This document shows, piece after piece, positions 27,960-37,624 of a DNA stretch of 64,000 nucleotides (positions are counted from its first letter, which is position 1; every line of letters begins with the position of its first letter). The stretch is taken from the NCBI RefSeq assembly GCF_000293885.2, contig NZ_CP010945.1:434001-498000 (forward strand). Reading direction: 5' to 3'. Source of the DNA: Pseudomonas fluorescens NCIMB 11764 (GTDB lineage Bacteria > Pseudomonadota > Gammaproteobacteria > Pseudomonadales > Pseudomonadaceae). A program made the translations under genes and the position numbers. The notes below the pieces were generated by a model that did not search any database, was not told the DNA's origin, and saw nothing but the letters and a program-made list of their open reading frames with translations.

Positions 27960-30386
27960 ATGCCTGCGCTGAATCCCCCTCGCCCTCACACTGAAACCCT
28001 GGCCAACGGTCTGCGGGTGACGCTGCGTCATGCCCCGAATCTGAAGCGTTGTGCGGCCGCGTTACGGGTCGCTGCAGGCAGTCACGACGTGCCGCTGGCA
28101 TGGCCCGGCCTGGCGCATTTTCTTGAGCATCTGTTGTTTCTCGGTACCGCACGTTTTCCTGCCGAACAAGGCCTGATGGCCTACGTGCAAGGTCACGGCG
28201 GGCAGGTGAATGCACGGACCAGCGAGCGCACCACGGACTTCTTTTTCGAACTGCCGCTACAGGCGTTTAGCGGTGGGCTGGAACGTCTGTCGGACATGCT
28301 CGCTCATCCGCGCATGAATCCGGAAGATCAGCAGCGGGAACGGGAAGTGTTGCAGGCAGAGTTTGTCGCCTGGTCGCAGGACGCGACGGCGCAGCAACGC
28401 CAGGCGCTGTTAGATGGACTTTCACCGACTCATCCGTTGCGCGGCTTTCATGCCGGCAACCGCGACAGCCTGCCGGTGCCGAAGCCAGAATTTCAGAATG
28501 CGTTGAAAGATTTCCATCAACGGTTTTATCAGACCGGGCAGATGACGCTGAGCCTGGCCGGCCCGCAAAGTATCGAAGAGCTCAAGCAAATGGCGCTGAG
28601 TTTCGGCGCGGCGATTCCCGTGGGAGCAGTCGTCCCGCAACAGGCTCCTGTGCCGCTGATGGAATCTTCGGAGGCAAGTTATCAACAGGTGAACGAGCGC
28701 AGGCTTGATCTGCTGTTTACCTTCGAATCGCTGCCCATTTCATCGACCGAAGCCTTGGCGTTTCTGTGCCATTGTTTGAACGCTTCGAAGCCCGGCGGGC
28801 TGCTGGCCGAATTGCGCGCACGTGGTTTGGCTGAGCACTTGAACGCCGAGCCGCTGTACCAATTTGCCGGACAAGCCGTGCTGCACGTTGAACTCACAAC
28901 AACCGCGCCGGCGAGCGTCCTGCACGAGAAGCTGCTGGATTGGCTGGGCTTTTTTGCCTCGCAGCAAGACTGGGCCGCTCTGCGTGAAGAGTACGCGGTC
29001 GTGATTCAGCGTCAGCAACTCGTCAGCGGCGCGCTGCAACTCGCCCGACTCGACAGCGAACAGTTGGAAACCAGCCTGTCCGAGCACGGCGTTGCAGCGC
29101 TCAAGGGCATCCTGAAGAAAATCGGCGCTGTGGATAACTTCAGCGGCGAATGGCAACTACCAGCACCGAATCCATTCTTGCGCACCGAAGCGCCGCCGCA
29201 AAACGCCGGGTTGATTCGCGGACAAACCAGCAAGCACCGTGGCTTGCGCACATTTGCCCAGGACCGTTCGCGCAGCCGTCGTGAAAGTTCTCCAATGCAA
29301 TTCAGCCAGGCTTTGCCGGATAACACCGCGGAAGGCGCGATTTATTTGCGTTGGCGGCTCGAGGCCGAACCTCATCCCCGCCTTCAGCAGCGCCTGGAAA
29401 ACAACCTGCAGCCACTGCGCGAGGATGCACGTCAGGCAGGTGTCGATTTTTCCTTCAGCGCGTCGGGCAATGAATGGCTGCTGAAAGTGACGGGGCTGCA
29501 GGACCCGATGCCGAGCGTTCTCGAACATGCACTGAAAAAGCTGACACAACCTGCCAGCGATTTCTCACAGGAAGAATCGAAAAGCCCTGCGCTGATCCCG
29601 ATCAAACAACTGCTCAAGGCGTTGCCCAATCTTCTTCTTGAACACAGCGAGGTCTCTGCAGACCTGCAGCGGCTATGGTCAAGTGCGCGCTGGGAAGGTC
29701 TGGCGACAGGCCTTTCAGCACCCACTCAAGCAGCAATGGGCCTGGCCCTGAGCCGGGTGCCAGGCGTTGCGGACACCCAACCGTCCACGCCGATCTCGAT
29801 CAACTCACAGCGCCTCTGGACAACGCTCGACAGCGACTCCAGCGAACACGCGTTGTTGCTGTTCTGTCCGACAGCTACCCAGGACATCGGCGATGAAGCC
29901 GCCTGGCGTTTGTTGGCGCTTGTCTGTCAGACGCCGATCTATCAGCGCCTGCGCGTGGAGCTGCAATTGGGTTACGCGGTGTTCAGCGCACTGCGTCAGA
30001 TCCATGGGCAGACCGGAATCCTGCTTGGCGTGCAGTCTCCCGGCACCTCGCCATTGAAGTTGCTGGAACACATGGAGTGCTTCCTGAGCGACCTGCCCGG
30101 GTTGGTCGAGGGGATCGACGAGGCGGCTTTCATCGCCCAGCGCCAGGCGTTGGCCGATCAATTCGACATCGCGGCCTTACCCTTGGCCCAGGCTGCCGAA
30201 CTGCTCTGGCAAGGCAAGCTGGCAGGCCGCTCGTCGGATTACCTGACGCAGCTGACCTTGTCGATTCTGGCCACCGACCGCCCCGCGCTGATCGCCGCCG
30301 CCCATCGACTGAACAACGCCGAGGGTGGCTGGCGCTGCCTGGCCAGCAGTTCGGAACCGGAAGCGCCTTGGCAAGTGACAAAATGA
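27960..30386 (+). CDS. pqqF: PqqF, M16-type zinc peptidase of PQQ synthesis
   Basis: PqqF is an insulinase-like metallopeptidase thought to cut the modified PqqA peptide and free the Glu-Tyr core of pyrroloquinoline quinone. The 808-residue product carries the inverted zinc motif HFLEH near residue 48, in LAHFLEHLLFLGTARFP. The second M16 half lacks this motif, as in the family. The ATG at 27960 is preferred to the GTG six bases earlier because of spacing to GGAAG. It lies 48 bases after davA and 155 bases before pqqA. Confidence 0.92.
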   Translation: MPALNPPRPHTETLANGLRVTLRHAPNLKRCAAALRVAAGSHDVPLAWPGLAHFLEHLLFLGTARFPAEQGLMAYVQGHGGQVNARTSERTTDFFFELPLQAFSGGLERLSDMLAHPRMNPEDQQREREVLQAEFVAWSQDATAQQRQALLDGLSPTHPLRGFHAGNRDSLPVPKPEFQNALKDFHQRFYQTGQMTLSLAGPQSIEELKQMALSFGAAIPVGAVVPQQAPVPLMESSEASYQQVNERRLDLLFTFESLPISSTEALAFLCHCLNASKPGGLLAELRARGLAEHLNAEPLYQFAGQAVLHVELTTTAPASVLHEKLLDWLGFFASQQDWAALREEYAVVIQRQQLVSGALQLARLDSEQLETSLSEHGVAALKGILKKIGAVDNFSGEWQLPAPNPFLRTEAPPQNAGLIRGQTSKHRGLRTFAQDRSRSRRESSPMQFSQALPDNTAEGAIYLRWRLEAEPHPRLQQRLENNLQPLREDARQAGVDFSFSASGNEWLLKVTGLQDPMPSVLEHALKKLTQPASDFSQEESKSPALIPIKQLLKALPNLLLEHSEVSADLQRLWSSARWEGLATGLSAPTQAAMGLALSRVPGVADTQPSTPISINSQRLWTTLDSDSSEHALLLFCPTATQDIGDEAAWRLLALVCQTPIYQRLRVELQLGYAVFSALRQIHGQTGILLGVQSPGTSPLKLLEHMECFLSDLPGLVEGIDEAAFIAQRQALADQFDIAALPLAQAAELLWQGKLAGRSSDYLTQLTLSILATDRPALIAAAHRLNNAEGGWRCLASSSEPEAPWQVTK

Positions 30387-30541
30387 TCATTACCGCTGGT
30401 GCAATTAGCTTTTTCCGAGAATGCAGGCCTTTCGCTCTGTAATTTTGAGTAACATAGCCACCTAACTATCTGAACATCTCCGGCTGGAGGTGGACTATAT
30501 GTATAGATCTCAACTGTCCCATCACCTGAAGGAGCGCTCCC

Positions 30542-30616
30542 ATGTCCTGGTCCAAACCTGCTTACACCGACCTGCGTATCGGCTTTGAAGTCACCATGTA
30601 CTTCGCAAGCCGCTAA
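30542..30616 (+). CDS. pqqA: PqqA, precursor peptide of pyrroloquinoline quinone
   Basis: PqqA is a 24-residue ribosomal peptide whose Glu and Tyr side chains become the PQQ cofactor. The short frame encodes [15 protein letters not shown] followed by EVTMYFASR, with the invariant Glu16 and Tyr20 in the EVTMY motif. An AAGGAG ribosome site is just upstream. A strong hairpin follows 18 bases after the stop, so pqqA should be expressed well above pqqB-E. It is the first of the co-oriented pqqABCDE genes. Confidence 0.97.
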   Translation: MSWSKPAYTDLRIGFEVTMYFASR

Positions 30617-30634
30617 GTTTGTCTTGCAGTTCAG

Positions 30635-30664
30635 CGCCTCGGTTTGCCGAGGCGTTTTTATTTT
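30635..30664 (+). terminator. Terminator/attenuator between pqqA and pqqB
   Basis: CGCCTCGG (30635-30642) and CCGAGGCG (30647-30654) form a perfect 8-bp stem with a TTTG loop, followed by TTTTTATTTT. It lies inside the pqq operon. It probably stops most transcripts after pqqA, giving excess substrate peptide over the processing enzymes. Confidence 0.88.
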
Positions 30665-30689
30665 CAGCGTTGAAATTGATGGAGCGGCC

Positions 30690-31601
30690 ATGTTTGTCCA
30701 GATTCTAGGTTCCGCCGCCGGCGGCGGTTTCCCGCAGTGGAACTGCAACTGCGTGAACTGCGCGGGTTTTCGCGACGGGAGCCTGAACGCCAAGGCGCGG
30801 ACCCAGTCGTCCATCGCGATTTCTGATGATGGCGTGAACTGGGTACTGTGCAATGCCTCGCCGGACATCCGTGCCCAGCTCCAGAGTTTCACCCCGATGC
30901 AACCGGGGCGCGCCCTGCGCGATACCGGCATCAGCGCGATCATCCTGATGGACAGCCAGATTGATCACACCACCGGCCTGCTCAGCCTGCGCGAGGGTTG
31001 CCCGCACAACGTCTGGTGCACGGACATGGTCCATGAAGACCTGAGCACCGGTTTCCCGCTGTTCACCATGCTGACCCACTGGAACGGCGGGCTGAACTGG
31101 AACCGCATCGAACTCGACTGCAGCTTCACCATCCCGGCCTGCCCGAGTCTGCGCTTCACCCCGTTGCCACTGCGCAGCGCTGCGCCGCCTTACTCGCCGC
31201 ACCGCTTCGACCCGCATCCGGGCGACAACATCGGACTGATCGTCGAAGACCTGAACACCGGCGGCAAGCTGTTCTACGCGCCGGGCCTGGGCAAGGTCGA
31301 CGCACCGCTGCTGGAGATCATGGCCGGCAGCGACTGCCTGCTGGTGGACGGCACGATGTGGGACGATGACGAAATGCAGCGCCGTGGCGTCGGCACCCGA
31401 ACTGGTCGGGAAATGGGTCACCTGGCGCAAAACGGCCCCGGCGGCATGCTGGAAGTGCTGGAAAAACTGCCCAGGCAGCGCAAGGTGCTTATCCATATCA
31501 ACAATACCAACCCGATCCTCGATGAGGATTCGCCGGAGCGTGCCGAGCTGGTTCGGCGCGATGTTGAAGTGGCGTATGACGGCATGAGTATTGTGTTGTA
31601 G
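30690..31601 (+). CDS. pqqB: PqqB, metallo-beta-lactamase-fold PQQ biosynthesis protein
   Basis: PqqB is a metallo-beta-lactamase-like protein, proposed to be an iron-dependent hydroxylase acting on the Glu-Tyr intermediate. The 303-residue product starts [20 protein letters not shown], with the CNCVNC cysteine cluster typical of the family. [16 protein letters not shown] provides part of the metal site and [13 protein letters not shown] lies later. The ATG at 30690 has a GGAG site just before it. It is separated from pqqA by the attenuator hairpin. Confidence 0.95.
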   Translation: MFVQILGSAAGGGFPQWNCNCVNCAGFRDGSLNAKARTQSSIAISDDGVNWVLCNASPDIRAQLQSFTPMQPGRALRDTGISAIILMDSQIDHTTGLLSLREGCPHNVWCTDMVHEDLSTGFPLFTMLTHWNGGLNWNRIELDCSFTIPACPSLRFTPLPLRSAAPPYSPHRFDPHPGDNIGLIVEDLNTGGKLFYAPGLGKVDAPLLEIMAGSDCLLVDGTMWDDDEMQRRGVGTRTGREMGHLAQNGPGGMLEVLEKLPRQRKVLIHINNTNPILDEDSPERAELVRRDVEVAYDGMSIVL

Positions 31602-31625
31602 GGCATCGAGACCGCTGCGCGGTCT

Positions 31626-31689
31626 ATCGCCAGCAGGCTGGCTCCCACAGGGGAATGCGATCAACTGTGGGAGCCGGCCTGCTGGCGAT
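31626..31689. repeat. REP-type inverted repeat between pqqB and pqqC
   Basis: ATCGCCAGCAGGCTGGCTCC-type arms (31626-31650 and 31665-31689) are nearly perfect complements around a 14-base centre. A small GACCGC-tgc-GCGGTC hairpin lies just before (31609-31623). The element interrupts the pqq operon and could reduce read-through or stabilise the upstream mRNA. Confidence 0.88.
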
Positions 31690-31740
31690 GAGGCCGGTCC
31701 AGACACTAAAGAATCCACCGGTCTTCCCCGGAGAACCGAA

Positions 31741-32493
31741 ATGACTGACACCCCACTGTCCCCCACCGAATTCGAAGCGGCCCTGCGCGCCAAGGGCGCC
31801 TACTACCACATCCATCACCCGTACCACGTGGCGATGTATGAAGGTCGGGCGACCCGCGAGCAGATCCAGGGTTGGGTTGCCAACCGGTTTTACTATCAGG
31901 TGAACATCCCCCTGAAGGACGCCGCCATCCTGGCCAATTGCCCGGACCGCGAGATCCGTCGCGAGTGGATTCAACGTCTGCTGGACCATGACGGCGCCCC
32001 CGGTGAAGACGGCGGCATCGAAGCCTGGCTGCGTCTGGGTCAAGCCGTCGGCCTCGACCCGGACCAACTGCGCTCCCAGGAACTGGTGCTGCCCGGCGTA
32101 CGTTTCGCCGTGGACGCCTACGTCAACTTCGCCCGCCGGGCCAGTTGGCAGGAAGCCGCCAGCAGTTCGCTGACCGAGCTGTTCGCGCCGCAGATCCACC
32201 AATCGCGTCTCGACAGCTGGCCGCAGCATTACCCGTGGATCGACCCGGCCGGCTATGAGTATTTCCGCACCCGACTGGGCCAGGCGCGGCGCGATGTGGA
32301 ACATGGTCTGGCGATCACGTTGCAGCACTACACGACGCGAGAAGGCCAGGAGCGCATGCTGGAAATTCTCCAGTTCAAACTGGACATACTTTGGAGCATG
32401 CTCGATGCCATGAGCATGGCCTACGAACTGAAACGCCCGCCGTATCACAGCGTGACCGAGCAACGGGTCTGGCACAAAGGAATCACCTTATGA
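31741..32493 (+). CDS. pqqC: PqqC, pyrroloquinoline-quinone synthase
   Basis: PqqC performs the final cofactor-free, oxygen-dependent ring closure and eight-electron oxidation that yields PQQ. The 250-residue product has the usual length and the family stretches [17 protein letters not shown] and [19 protein letters not shown]. The C-terminal half has [20 protein letters not shown] and ALTITLQHY-like residues. The stop overlaps the pqqD ATG by 4 bases. pqqC is widely used as a marker for fluorescent pseudomonads. Confidence 0.96.
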   Translation: MTDTPLSPTEFEAALRAKGAYYHIHHPYHVAMYEGRATREQIQGWVANRFYYQVNIPLKDAAILANCPDREIRREWIQRLLDHDGAPGEDGGIEAWLRLGQAVGLDPDQLRSQELVLPGVRFAVDAYVNFARRASWQEAASSSLTELFAPQIHQSRLDSWPQHYPWIDPAGYEYFRTRLGQARRDVEHGLAITLQHYTTREGQERMLEILQFKLDILWSMLDAMSMAYELKRPPYHSVTEQRVWHKGITL

Positions 32494-32765
32494 GTTTCGA
32501 TCGCAGCAAGACCCCGACCTGGCGTCCCGGCTACCGCTTTCAGTACGAACCGGCGCAGAAAGGCCATGTGCTGCTCTACCCGGAAGGCATGATCAAACTC
32601 AATGAAAGCGCCGCGCTGATCGGTGGTTTGATCGACGGCGAACGCGATGTCGCGGCGATCATCGCCGAACTGGACGCGCAGTTCCCCGGCGTGCCGGAGC
32701 TCGGTGATGACATCGAGCAGTTCATGGAGGTCGCCCGTGCTCAGCACTGGATCGAACTTGCCTGA
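32490..32765 (+). CDS. pqqD: PqqD, PqqA peptide chaperone
   Basis: PqqD is a small peptide-recognition protein that binds PqqA and presents it to the radical SAM enzyme PqqE. The 91-residue product reads [20 protein letters not shown] in its N-terminal half and has the winged-helix RRE fold signature [20 protein letters not shown]. Its ATG overlaps the pqqC stop. The likely pqqE start lies inside its 3' end, so pqqC, pqqD and pqqE are translationally coupled. Confidence 0.94.
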   Translation: MSFDRSKTPTWRPGYRFQYEPAQKGHVLLYPEGMIKLNESAALIGGLIDGERDVAAIIAELDAQFPGVPELGDDIEQFMEVARAQHWIELA

Positions 32766-33912
32766 CTCCGTGTCGGACAAGTTACCGCCCAAACCGGAAA
32801 TCGGTCTGCCGCTGTGGCTGCTGGCCGAGCTGACCTATCGCTGCCCGCTGCAATGTCCGTACTGCTCCAATCCGCTGGACTTCGCCGAGCAGGGCAAAGA
32901 GCTGAGCACCGAGCAGTGGATCAAGGTGTTCCGCGAAGCGCGGGAAATGGGCGCCGCGCAGCTGGGCTTTTCTGGCGGCGAACCGCTGGTGCGCCAGGAC
33001 CTCGCCGAGCTGATTGCCGAGGCGCGCAAGTTGGGTTTCTACACCAACCTGATCACCTCCGGCATCGGCCTCACCGAGCAGAAAATCAGCGACTTCAAGA
33101 AAGCCGGTCTGGACCACATCCAGATCAGCTTCCAGGCCAGTGACGAGCAAGTGAACAACTTACTGGCCGGCTCGAAAAAGGCCTTCGCGCAGAAGCTGGA
33201 AATGGCTCGCGCAGTAAAGGCTCACGGCTATCCGATGGTGCTGAATTTCGTCACTCACCGGCACAACATCGACAAGATCGACCGGATCATCGAGCTGTGC
33301 ATTGCCCTTGAGGCGGACTTCGTCGAACTCGCCACTTGCCAGTTTTACGGTTGGGCGCAGCTCAATCGGGTCGGACTGTTGCCGACCAAGGAACAACTGG
33401 TCCGTGCCGAACGCATCACCAACGAATACCGCGCCAGACTCGAAGCCGAAGGGCATCCGTGCAAGCTGATTTTCGTCACGCCGGACTACTACGAAGAACG
33501 CCCGAAAGCCTGTATGAATGGCTGGGGCAGTATTTTTCTGACAGTGACCCCGGACGGAACCGCCCTGCCCTGTCATGGCGCCCGACAGATGCCGGTGCAG
33601 TTTCCCAACGTGCGTGATCACAGCATGCAGCACATCTGGTACGACTCATTTGGCTTCAACCGCTTTCGCGGCTACGACTGGATGCCCGAGCCGTGCCGCT
33701 CGTGCGACGAAAAAGAAAAGGACTTCGGCGGCTGCCGCTGCCAGGCGTTCATGCTCACGGGTGACGCGAGCAATGCCGACCCGGTATGCAGCAAATCGGA
33801 ACATCACGGCGTGATTCTCAAGGCCCGCGAAGAAGCCGAGCACGCGACCCAGACCATCGAACAACTGGCCTTTCGCAATGAACGAAACTCACGACTCATC
33901 GCCAAAAGCTGA
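32737..33912 (+). CDS. pqqE: PqqE, radical SAM peptide cyclase of PQQ synthesis
   Basis: PqqE forms the Glu-Tyr carbon-carbon cross-link in PqqA. The radical SAM cluster motif CPLQCPYC follows [12 protein letters not shown]-terminal SPASM region with auxiliary cluster cysteines includes ACMNGWG and the [17 protein letters not shown] run. Two starts are possible: GTG at 32737, with a strong GGAGG 6 bases upstream (391 residues), or GTG at 32770 with no ribosome site (380 residues). The first is chosen. The S9 peptidase gene starts before this gene ends. Confidence 0.93.
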   Translation: MLSTGSNLPDSVSDKLPPKPEIGLPLWLLAELTYRCPLQCPYCSNPLDFAEQGKELSTEQWIKVFREAREMGAAQLGFSGGEPLVRQDLAELIAEARKLGFYTNLITSGIGLTEQKISDFKKAGLDHIQISFQASDEQVNNLLAGSKKAFAQKLEMARAVKAHGYPMVLNFVTHRHNIDKIDRIIELCIALEADFVELATCQFYGWAQLNRVGLLPTKEQLVRAERITNEYRARLEAEGHPCKLIFVTPDYYEERPKACMNGWGSIFLTVTPDGTALPCHGARQMPVQFPNVRDHSMQHIWYDSFGFNRFRGYDWMPEPCRSCDEKEKDFGGCRCQAFMLTGDASNADPVCSKSEHHGVILKAREEAEHATQTIEQLAFRNERNSRLIAKS

Positions 33913-35704
33913 ACCTTTCAGCGCTGCCAAAGCGGTCGCTGCCGGGGTCGACTTTGCCGAATTGCAGGTTGGCCGGCATGGCCTGTTCTGGAATGAATAC
34001 CGCCCCGAGGACGCCGCTTGCCGCATCTGGCATTGGCGGGATGGTCAGGCACATTGCCTGACGCCAGCGGGTTTTAGTGTGCGCAGTCGAGTGTACGAAT
34101 ATGGTGGTGGGGCGTTTTGCCTGACAGATGACGGGGTGGTTTTCGTCAACGAGGCGGATCAGCAGCTGTACCGCCAATCGCTGGCAGGCGAAACGCCCGA
34201 AGTGCTGACATCTGGCGAATGCCGCTATGGCGACCTGCAGTTTGCGCACGGGCAGGTGCTGGCGGTTGAAGAGCATCGAGACCGGCATCGTCTGGTGGCC
34301 ATCGATCTGGCGGACGGCGCGCGTCACCTGCTGGTCGAAGGTGCGGACTTTTATGCCGCGCCGACGTTGAGCCCTGACGCTCAACGGTTGGCCTGGGTCG
34401 AGTGGAGTCGCCCGGACCAGCCATGGACCGCAACTCGCCTGATGGTTGCCGACCGCCAGGACGACAGCCGTTTCGCTCAGGCACGTTGCCTGGCGGGCGA
34501 TGGTATTCAGGAGTCGTTGCAACAGCCGCGCTTCGACGACAGTGGTCGCCTGTTTTGTCTGACGGATCGTGGCGGCTACTGGCAGCCGTGGGTCGAGTCT
34601 TCCAATGCTTTGCGTCCGCTGCCCAGCGCTGCGGCTGATCATGGGCCCGCGCCTTGGCAGTTGGGTGGTTGCACCTGGCTGCCCTTGAGTGAAAACAGCT
34701 ATCTGGCCAGTTGGACCGAAGACGGATTCGGTCGACTGGGCATTGGTGGTGACACTACAGAAGATTTCACCGGGGACTACAGCCGTTTCCGACACCTCGC
34801 ACTGGATGACCAATTCATCTACTGCATCGCTGCCTCGCCAGTCAGTTCGTCCGCCGTGATCGCCATCGACCGGAAAACCCGACAGGTCAAGGTGTTGGCC
34901 GGGGGAATGGCACCCTTGCCCGCCGGGCAAATCAGCGTCCCGCAAACCCTGCGCTACCCGAGCGGTTCAGGCGAGGCTCACGGTTTTTTCTACCCGGCGA
35001 TGACTGGCGACACAAAGCCGCCGCTGGTGGTGTTCATCCACGGGGGCCCGACATCGGCGTGCTACCCGATGCTCGATCCGCGCATCCAGTACTGGACGCA
35101 ACGCGGCTTCGCCGTGGCCGACCTCAACTACCGTGGCAGCAGCGGCTACGGCCGCGCTTACCGCCAGGCGCTGCATTTGAGTTGGGGTGAGGTGGATGTG
35201 GAGGACGCCTGCGCGGTGGTCGGCCATCTCGCCGTGCGCGGACTGATCGACGGCGACCAGGCGTTTGTTCGCGGTGGCAGTGCCGGCGGCTATACCACCC
35301 TGTGCGCGTTGGCGTTTCAGCAGGTCTTCCGCGCGGGCGCCAGCCTCTACGGCGTCAGCGATCCCGTTGCACTGGGCCGCGCGACCCACAAGTTTGAAGG
35401 CGATTATCTGGATTGGCTGATTGGTGATCCTGAACAGGATGCCGAGCGCTACGCCGCGCGCACGCCATTGCAGCATGCGAGCAACATCAGCGTGCCAGTG
35501 ATTTTCTTTCAGGGCGAACTGGACGCCGTGGTCGTGCCGCAACAGACCCGCGACATGGTCGAGGCGCTGCAGCAAAACGGCATTCTGGTTGAAGCACATT
35601 ATTACGCAGACGAACGTCACGGCTTCCGCAAGGCCGGCAATCAGGCCCACGCGCTGGAGCAGGAATGGTTGTTTTATCGGCGGGTGATGGCGCTGGAAAG
35701 CTGA
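33878..35704 (+). CDS. S9 family prolyl-oligopeptidase-like serine peptidase of the pqq cluster
   Basis: The 608-residue product has an N-terminal beta-propeller and a C-terminal alpha/beta-hydrolase domain with the catalytic triad Ser468 (RGGSAGGY), Asp549 (GELDAVV) and His581 (ERHGFRKAG). It starts 35 bases inside pqqE, so it belongs to the pqq operon. A peptidase at this place occurs in other pseudomonads and has been called PqqM. It may help process PqqA or recycle its fragments. No signal peptide is seen, so it is probably cytoplasmic. Confidence 0.88.
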   Translation: MNETHDSSPKAEPFSAAKAVAAGVDFAELQVGRHGLFWNEYRPEDAACRIWHWRDGQAHCLTPAGFSVRSRVYEYGGGAFCLTDDGVVFVNEADQQLYRQSLAGETPEVLTSGECRYGDLQFAHGQVLAVEEHRDRHRLVAIDLADGARHLLVEGADFYAAPTLSPDAQRLAWVEWSRPDQPWTATRLMVADRQDDSRFAQARCLAGDGIQESLQQPRFDDSGRLFCLTDRGGYWQPWVESSNALRPLPSAAADHGPAPWQLGGCTWLPLSENSYLASWTEDGFGRLGIGGDTTEDFTGDYSRFRHLALDDQFIYCIAASPVSSSAVIAIDRKTRQVKVLAGGMAPLPAGQISVPQTLRYPSGSGEAHGFFYPAMTGDTKPPLVVFIHGGPTSACYPMLDPRIQYWTQRGFAVADLNYRGSSGYGRAYRQALHLSWGEVDVEDACAVVGHLAVRGLIDGDQAFVRGGSAGGYTTLCALAFQQVFRAGASLYGVSDPVALGRATHKFEGDYLDWLIGDPEQDAERYAARTPLQHASNISVPVIFFQGELDAVVVPQQTRDMVEALQQNGILVEAHYYADERHGFRKAGNQAHALEQEWLFYRRVMALES

Positions 35705-35720
35705 AACCGTGTCGCTTCAA

Positions 35721-35779
35721 TCGCCGGCAAGCCGCCTACAGGATCGGTGAAATCCCTGCAGGAGCTGGCTTGCCAGCGA
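35721..35779. repeat. Degenerate REP-type inverted repeat
   Basis: Arms around TCGCCGGCAAGCCGCCTACA and TGCAGGAGCTGGCTTGCCAG pair imperfectly. The element lies just after the S9 peptidase gene, between it and the convergent small membrane protein gene. Confidence 0.65.
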
Positions 35780-35805
35780 AAGCGATCTATCTGACACCGT
35801 GAAAC

Positions 35806-35964
35806 TCAACGTTTGGCGATGATGTAGACCGCATGCACGATCCCAGGAATGTAACCGCACAACGTCAGCAGAATATTCAGCCAGAACGCGCCGGCGAAAC
35901 CGACCTGCAGAAACACACCCAGTGGCGGTAATAGAATGGCGATGATGATGCGAATGAAATCCAT
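35806..35964 (-). CDS. YqaE/Pmp3 family small membrane protein
   Basis: The ATG at 35964, with a GGAGCTGCCCC ribosome region, gives 52 residues with two membrane helices: FIRIIIAILLPPLGVFLQVG and FWLNILLTLCGYIPGIVHAVYIIA. This is the Pmp3/YqaE (UPF0057) family, which is linked to membrane potential and osmotic or stress response in yeast, plants and bacteria. The frame stays open further upstream, but that part has no family similarity. It is a lone gene next to the pqq cluster. Confidence 0.9.
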   Translation of the reverse strand: MDFIRIIIAILLPPLGVFLQVGFAGAFWLNILLTLCGYIPGIVHAVYIIAKR

Positions 35965-36083
35965 GGGGCAGCTCCTGATTTGAAGTGGGCTCATGTGAGC
36001 CTTACTGCTAATCGACCAACACCGTTCGTCAGGGTTCAGTGCGAATACTGGCTGAATACCGATATCCAAATGAATCTGCGAAT

Positions 36084-36122
36084 AAAAAAACGCCCCACGT
36101 CAAAAGAATCAGACGTGGGGCG
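36084..36122 (-). terminator. Rho-independent terminator of the aminotransferase gene
   Basis: CGCCCCACGTC and GACGTGGGGCG form an 11-bp perfect stem with a 10-base loop. On the minus strand it is followed by seven T's, 50 bases after the aminotransferase stop. Confidence 0.9.
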
Positions 36123-36171
36123 ATGCGTTATACCGCGAGACGGTTCGGGAATTCGTGTAGGGCGGTTGTGA

Positions 36172-37455
36172 TCAGACGGCAATCCCTTTGCGGCATTGCA
36201 GTTGTGCGGTACGCACCCGGGAAAAGGCGCGGGCCAGGCGCAGGAGCATTTCGTCGACATTGGCCTTGCTGACCGTGAGCGCCGGGGTGAAGCGCAGGCA
36301 GTCGGCTTGTGGGGCGTCGAGCAACAAGCCCTCGTACAGCGCTGCTTTGACGACGGCGGCAGCCGAATCGTCGGACAGCGTAAGACCCCAGAGCAATCCC
36401 TGACCGCGCAGTTCGCCATGACCATAGCGATGAGCCAGACGCGCCAGGCCTTCGCGCAAGTGCTGGCCGGTTTCCCGGACATGCTCGAGAAAACCCTTGT
36501 CCTGCACGTTATCGAGTACAGCCAGACCCGCAGCGGTCATCAGCGCGTTGCCATGATGGGTGCCCGTCAGCTCGCCGACATCGAAACAGCAGGCCCTGCC
36601 TCGAGCCAGCAGCGCCGCCAGAGGCACACCCCCGCCCAGCCCTTTGCCAAGGACAACGATATCTGCCCGCACACCGTAGCGTTGTTCCGCGAGCAATGTC
36701 CCGAGGCGACCGACACCGGTCTGCACTTCGTCGAAGATCAACAGAATGCCGAGCTCACGACACAGGCGTTCGACACCCTCGAGGTAAAGCTCGGTGGCGG
36801 GGATCACCCCGGCTTCGCTCTGAATCGGTTCGAGCATGATTGCCACAGTCCGGGCATCAACCGCTGCATTCAAGGCTGCAAGATCGTTGAACGGCACGTG
36901 GCTGAAGCCGGGGAGTTGCGGTTCGAAGCGGTTGGTCAGCGTGGAACTGTCCGACGCTGGAATCGTCCCGAGACTACGGCCATGGCATCCCTGCCTGGCC
37001 ACGATGATCCGCGAAGCACCACCGCGATGACGCTGACCCCATTTGCGCGCCAGCTTGATCGCCGCTTCACAGGCTTCGCTGCCACTGTTGAGCAGGTACG
37101 CCTGATCACTGCCGGTGCTCATGCAGAGCCGCTCGGCGAGGTTGAGCATGCCGCGGTTATGCAGGCCGAAACCGGGATTGATCAGTGACTGAGCCTGCGC
37201 CGTAATCGCATTGACCAGTACAGAAGGGCTATGTCCGAGGCTATTGGCCCCGCCACCCTGTGAAAAATCCAGATAGGCACGGTCATCGCCGTCCCACAAC
37301 CAGGAGCCCTGGCCGCGCACAAAAATCTGTTTCGGCCGCTCGACACTGGGCATCAGGTACTCGCTGGAAAGATTGTCACTGCTGGCCGGCAGGAAACTGT
37401 CCGCGGCCAGATCATCAAGGCTGGGAGCGCTTCGCCGTAAATTGAACAAGTTCAT
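36172..37455 (-). CDS. Class III PLP-dependent aminotransferase
   Basis: This 427-residue protein belongs to the acetylornithine/4-aminobutyrate (class III) aminotransferases. Visible motifs are LLNSGSEACEAAIKLARKW (phosphate-binding), IFDEVQTGVGRLG with the cofactor-contacting Asp, and VVLGKGLGGGVPLAALL with the PLP lysine. The substrate cannot be told from sequence. It is transcribed away from a LysR-type regulator that probably controls it. An aminotransferase and regulator also sit beside the pqq genes in some P. fluorescens strains, but a role in PQQ synthesis is unproven. Confidence 0.85.
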   Translation of the reverse strand: MNLFNLRRSAPSLDDLAADSFLPASSDNLSSEYLMPSVERPKQIFVRGQGSWLWDGDDRAYLDFSQGGGANSLGHSPSVLVNAITAQAQSLINPGFGLHNRGMLNLAERLCMSTGSDQAYLLNSGSEACEAAIKLARKWGQRHRGGASRIIVARQGCHGRSLGTIPASDSSTLTNRFEPQLPGFSHVPFNDLAALNAAVDARTVAIMLEPIQSEAGVIPATELYLEGVERLCRELGILLIFDEVQTGVGRLGTLLAEQRYGVRADIVVLGKGLGGGVPLAALLARGRACCFDVGELTGTHHGNALMTAAGLAVLDNVQDKGFLEHVRETGQHLREGLARLAHRYGHGELRGQGLLWGLTLSDDSAAAVVKAALYEGLLLDAPQADCLRFTPALTVSKANVDEMLLRLARAFSRVRTAQLQCRKGIAV

Positions 37456-37490
37456 CGGAAAAAACCTCGGTTGAGATTTTTTGCCTTACC

Positions 37491-37511
37491 TATGCAAACA
37501 ACCTCGGCATA
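37491..37511. promoter_or_regulatory. Candidate LysR-type operator dyad
   Basis: TATGC (37491-37495) and GCATA (37507-37511) form a perfect inverted repeat with an 11-base AT/C-rich spacer in the divergent gap between the aminotransferase and the LysR gene. This is the place and general form expected for an autoregulatory LysR-type site. Confidence 0.4.
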
Positions 37512-37624
37512 AACGGTATTCATCGCGCTCTATGGCCCTGTAAGCCTTGTGAATGCGGTTAGACTAGGCTCAGACAAGGCCGTGAGCCATTTCGATTTCC
37601 CAGTATTTTCGATAAGCAAATCTT

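Noticed and set aside
25416..28031. An 871-codon open frame antisense to davB and davA
   Set aside because: It spans two well-supported plus-strand genes and the gap between them, has no recognisable domain, and its composition is that of an antisense shadow.
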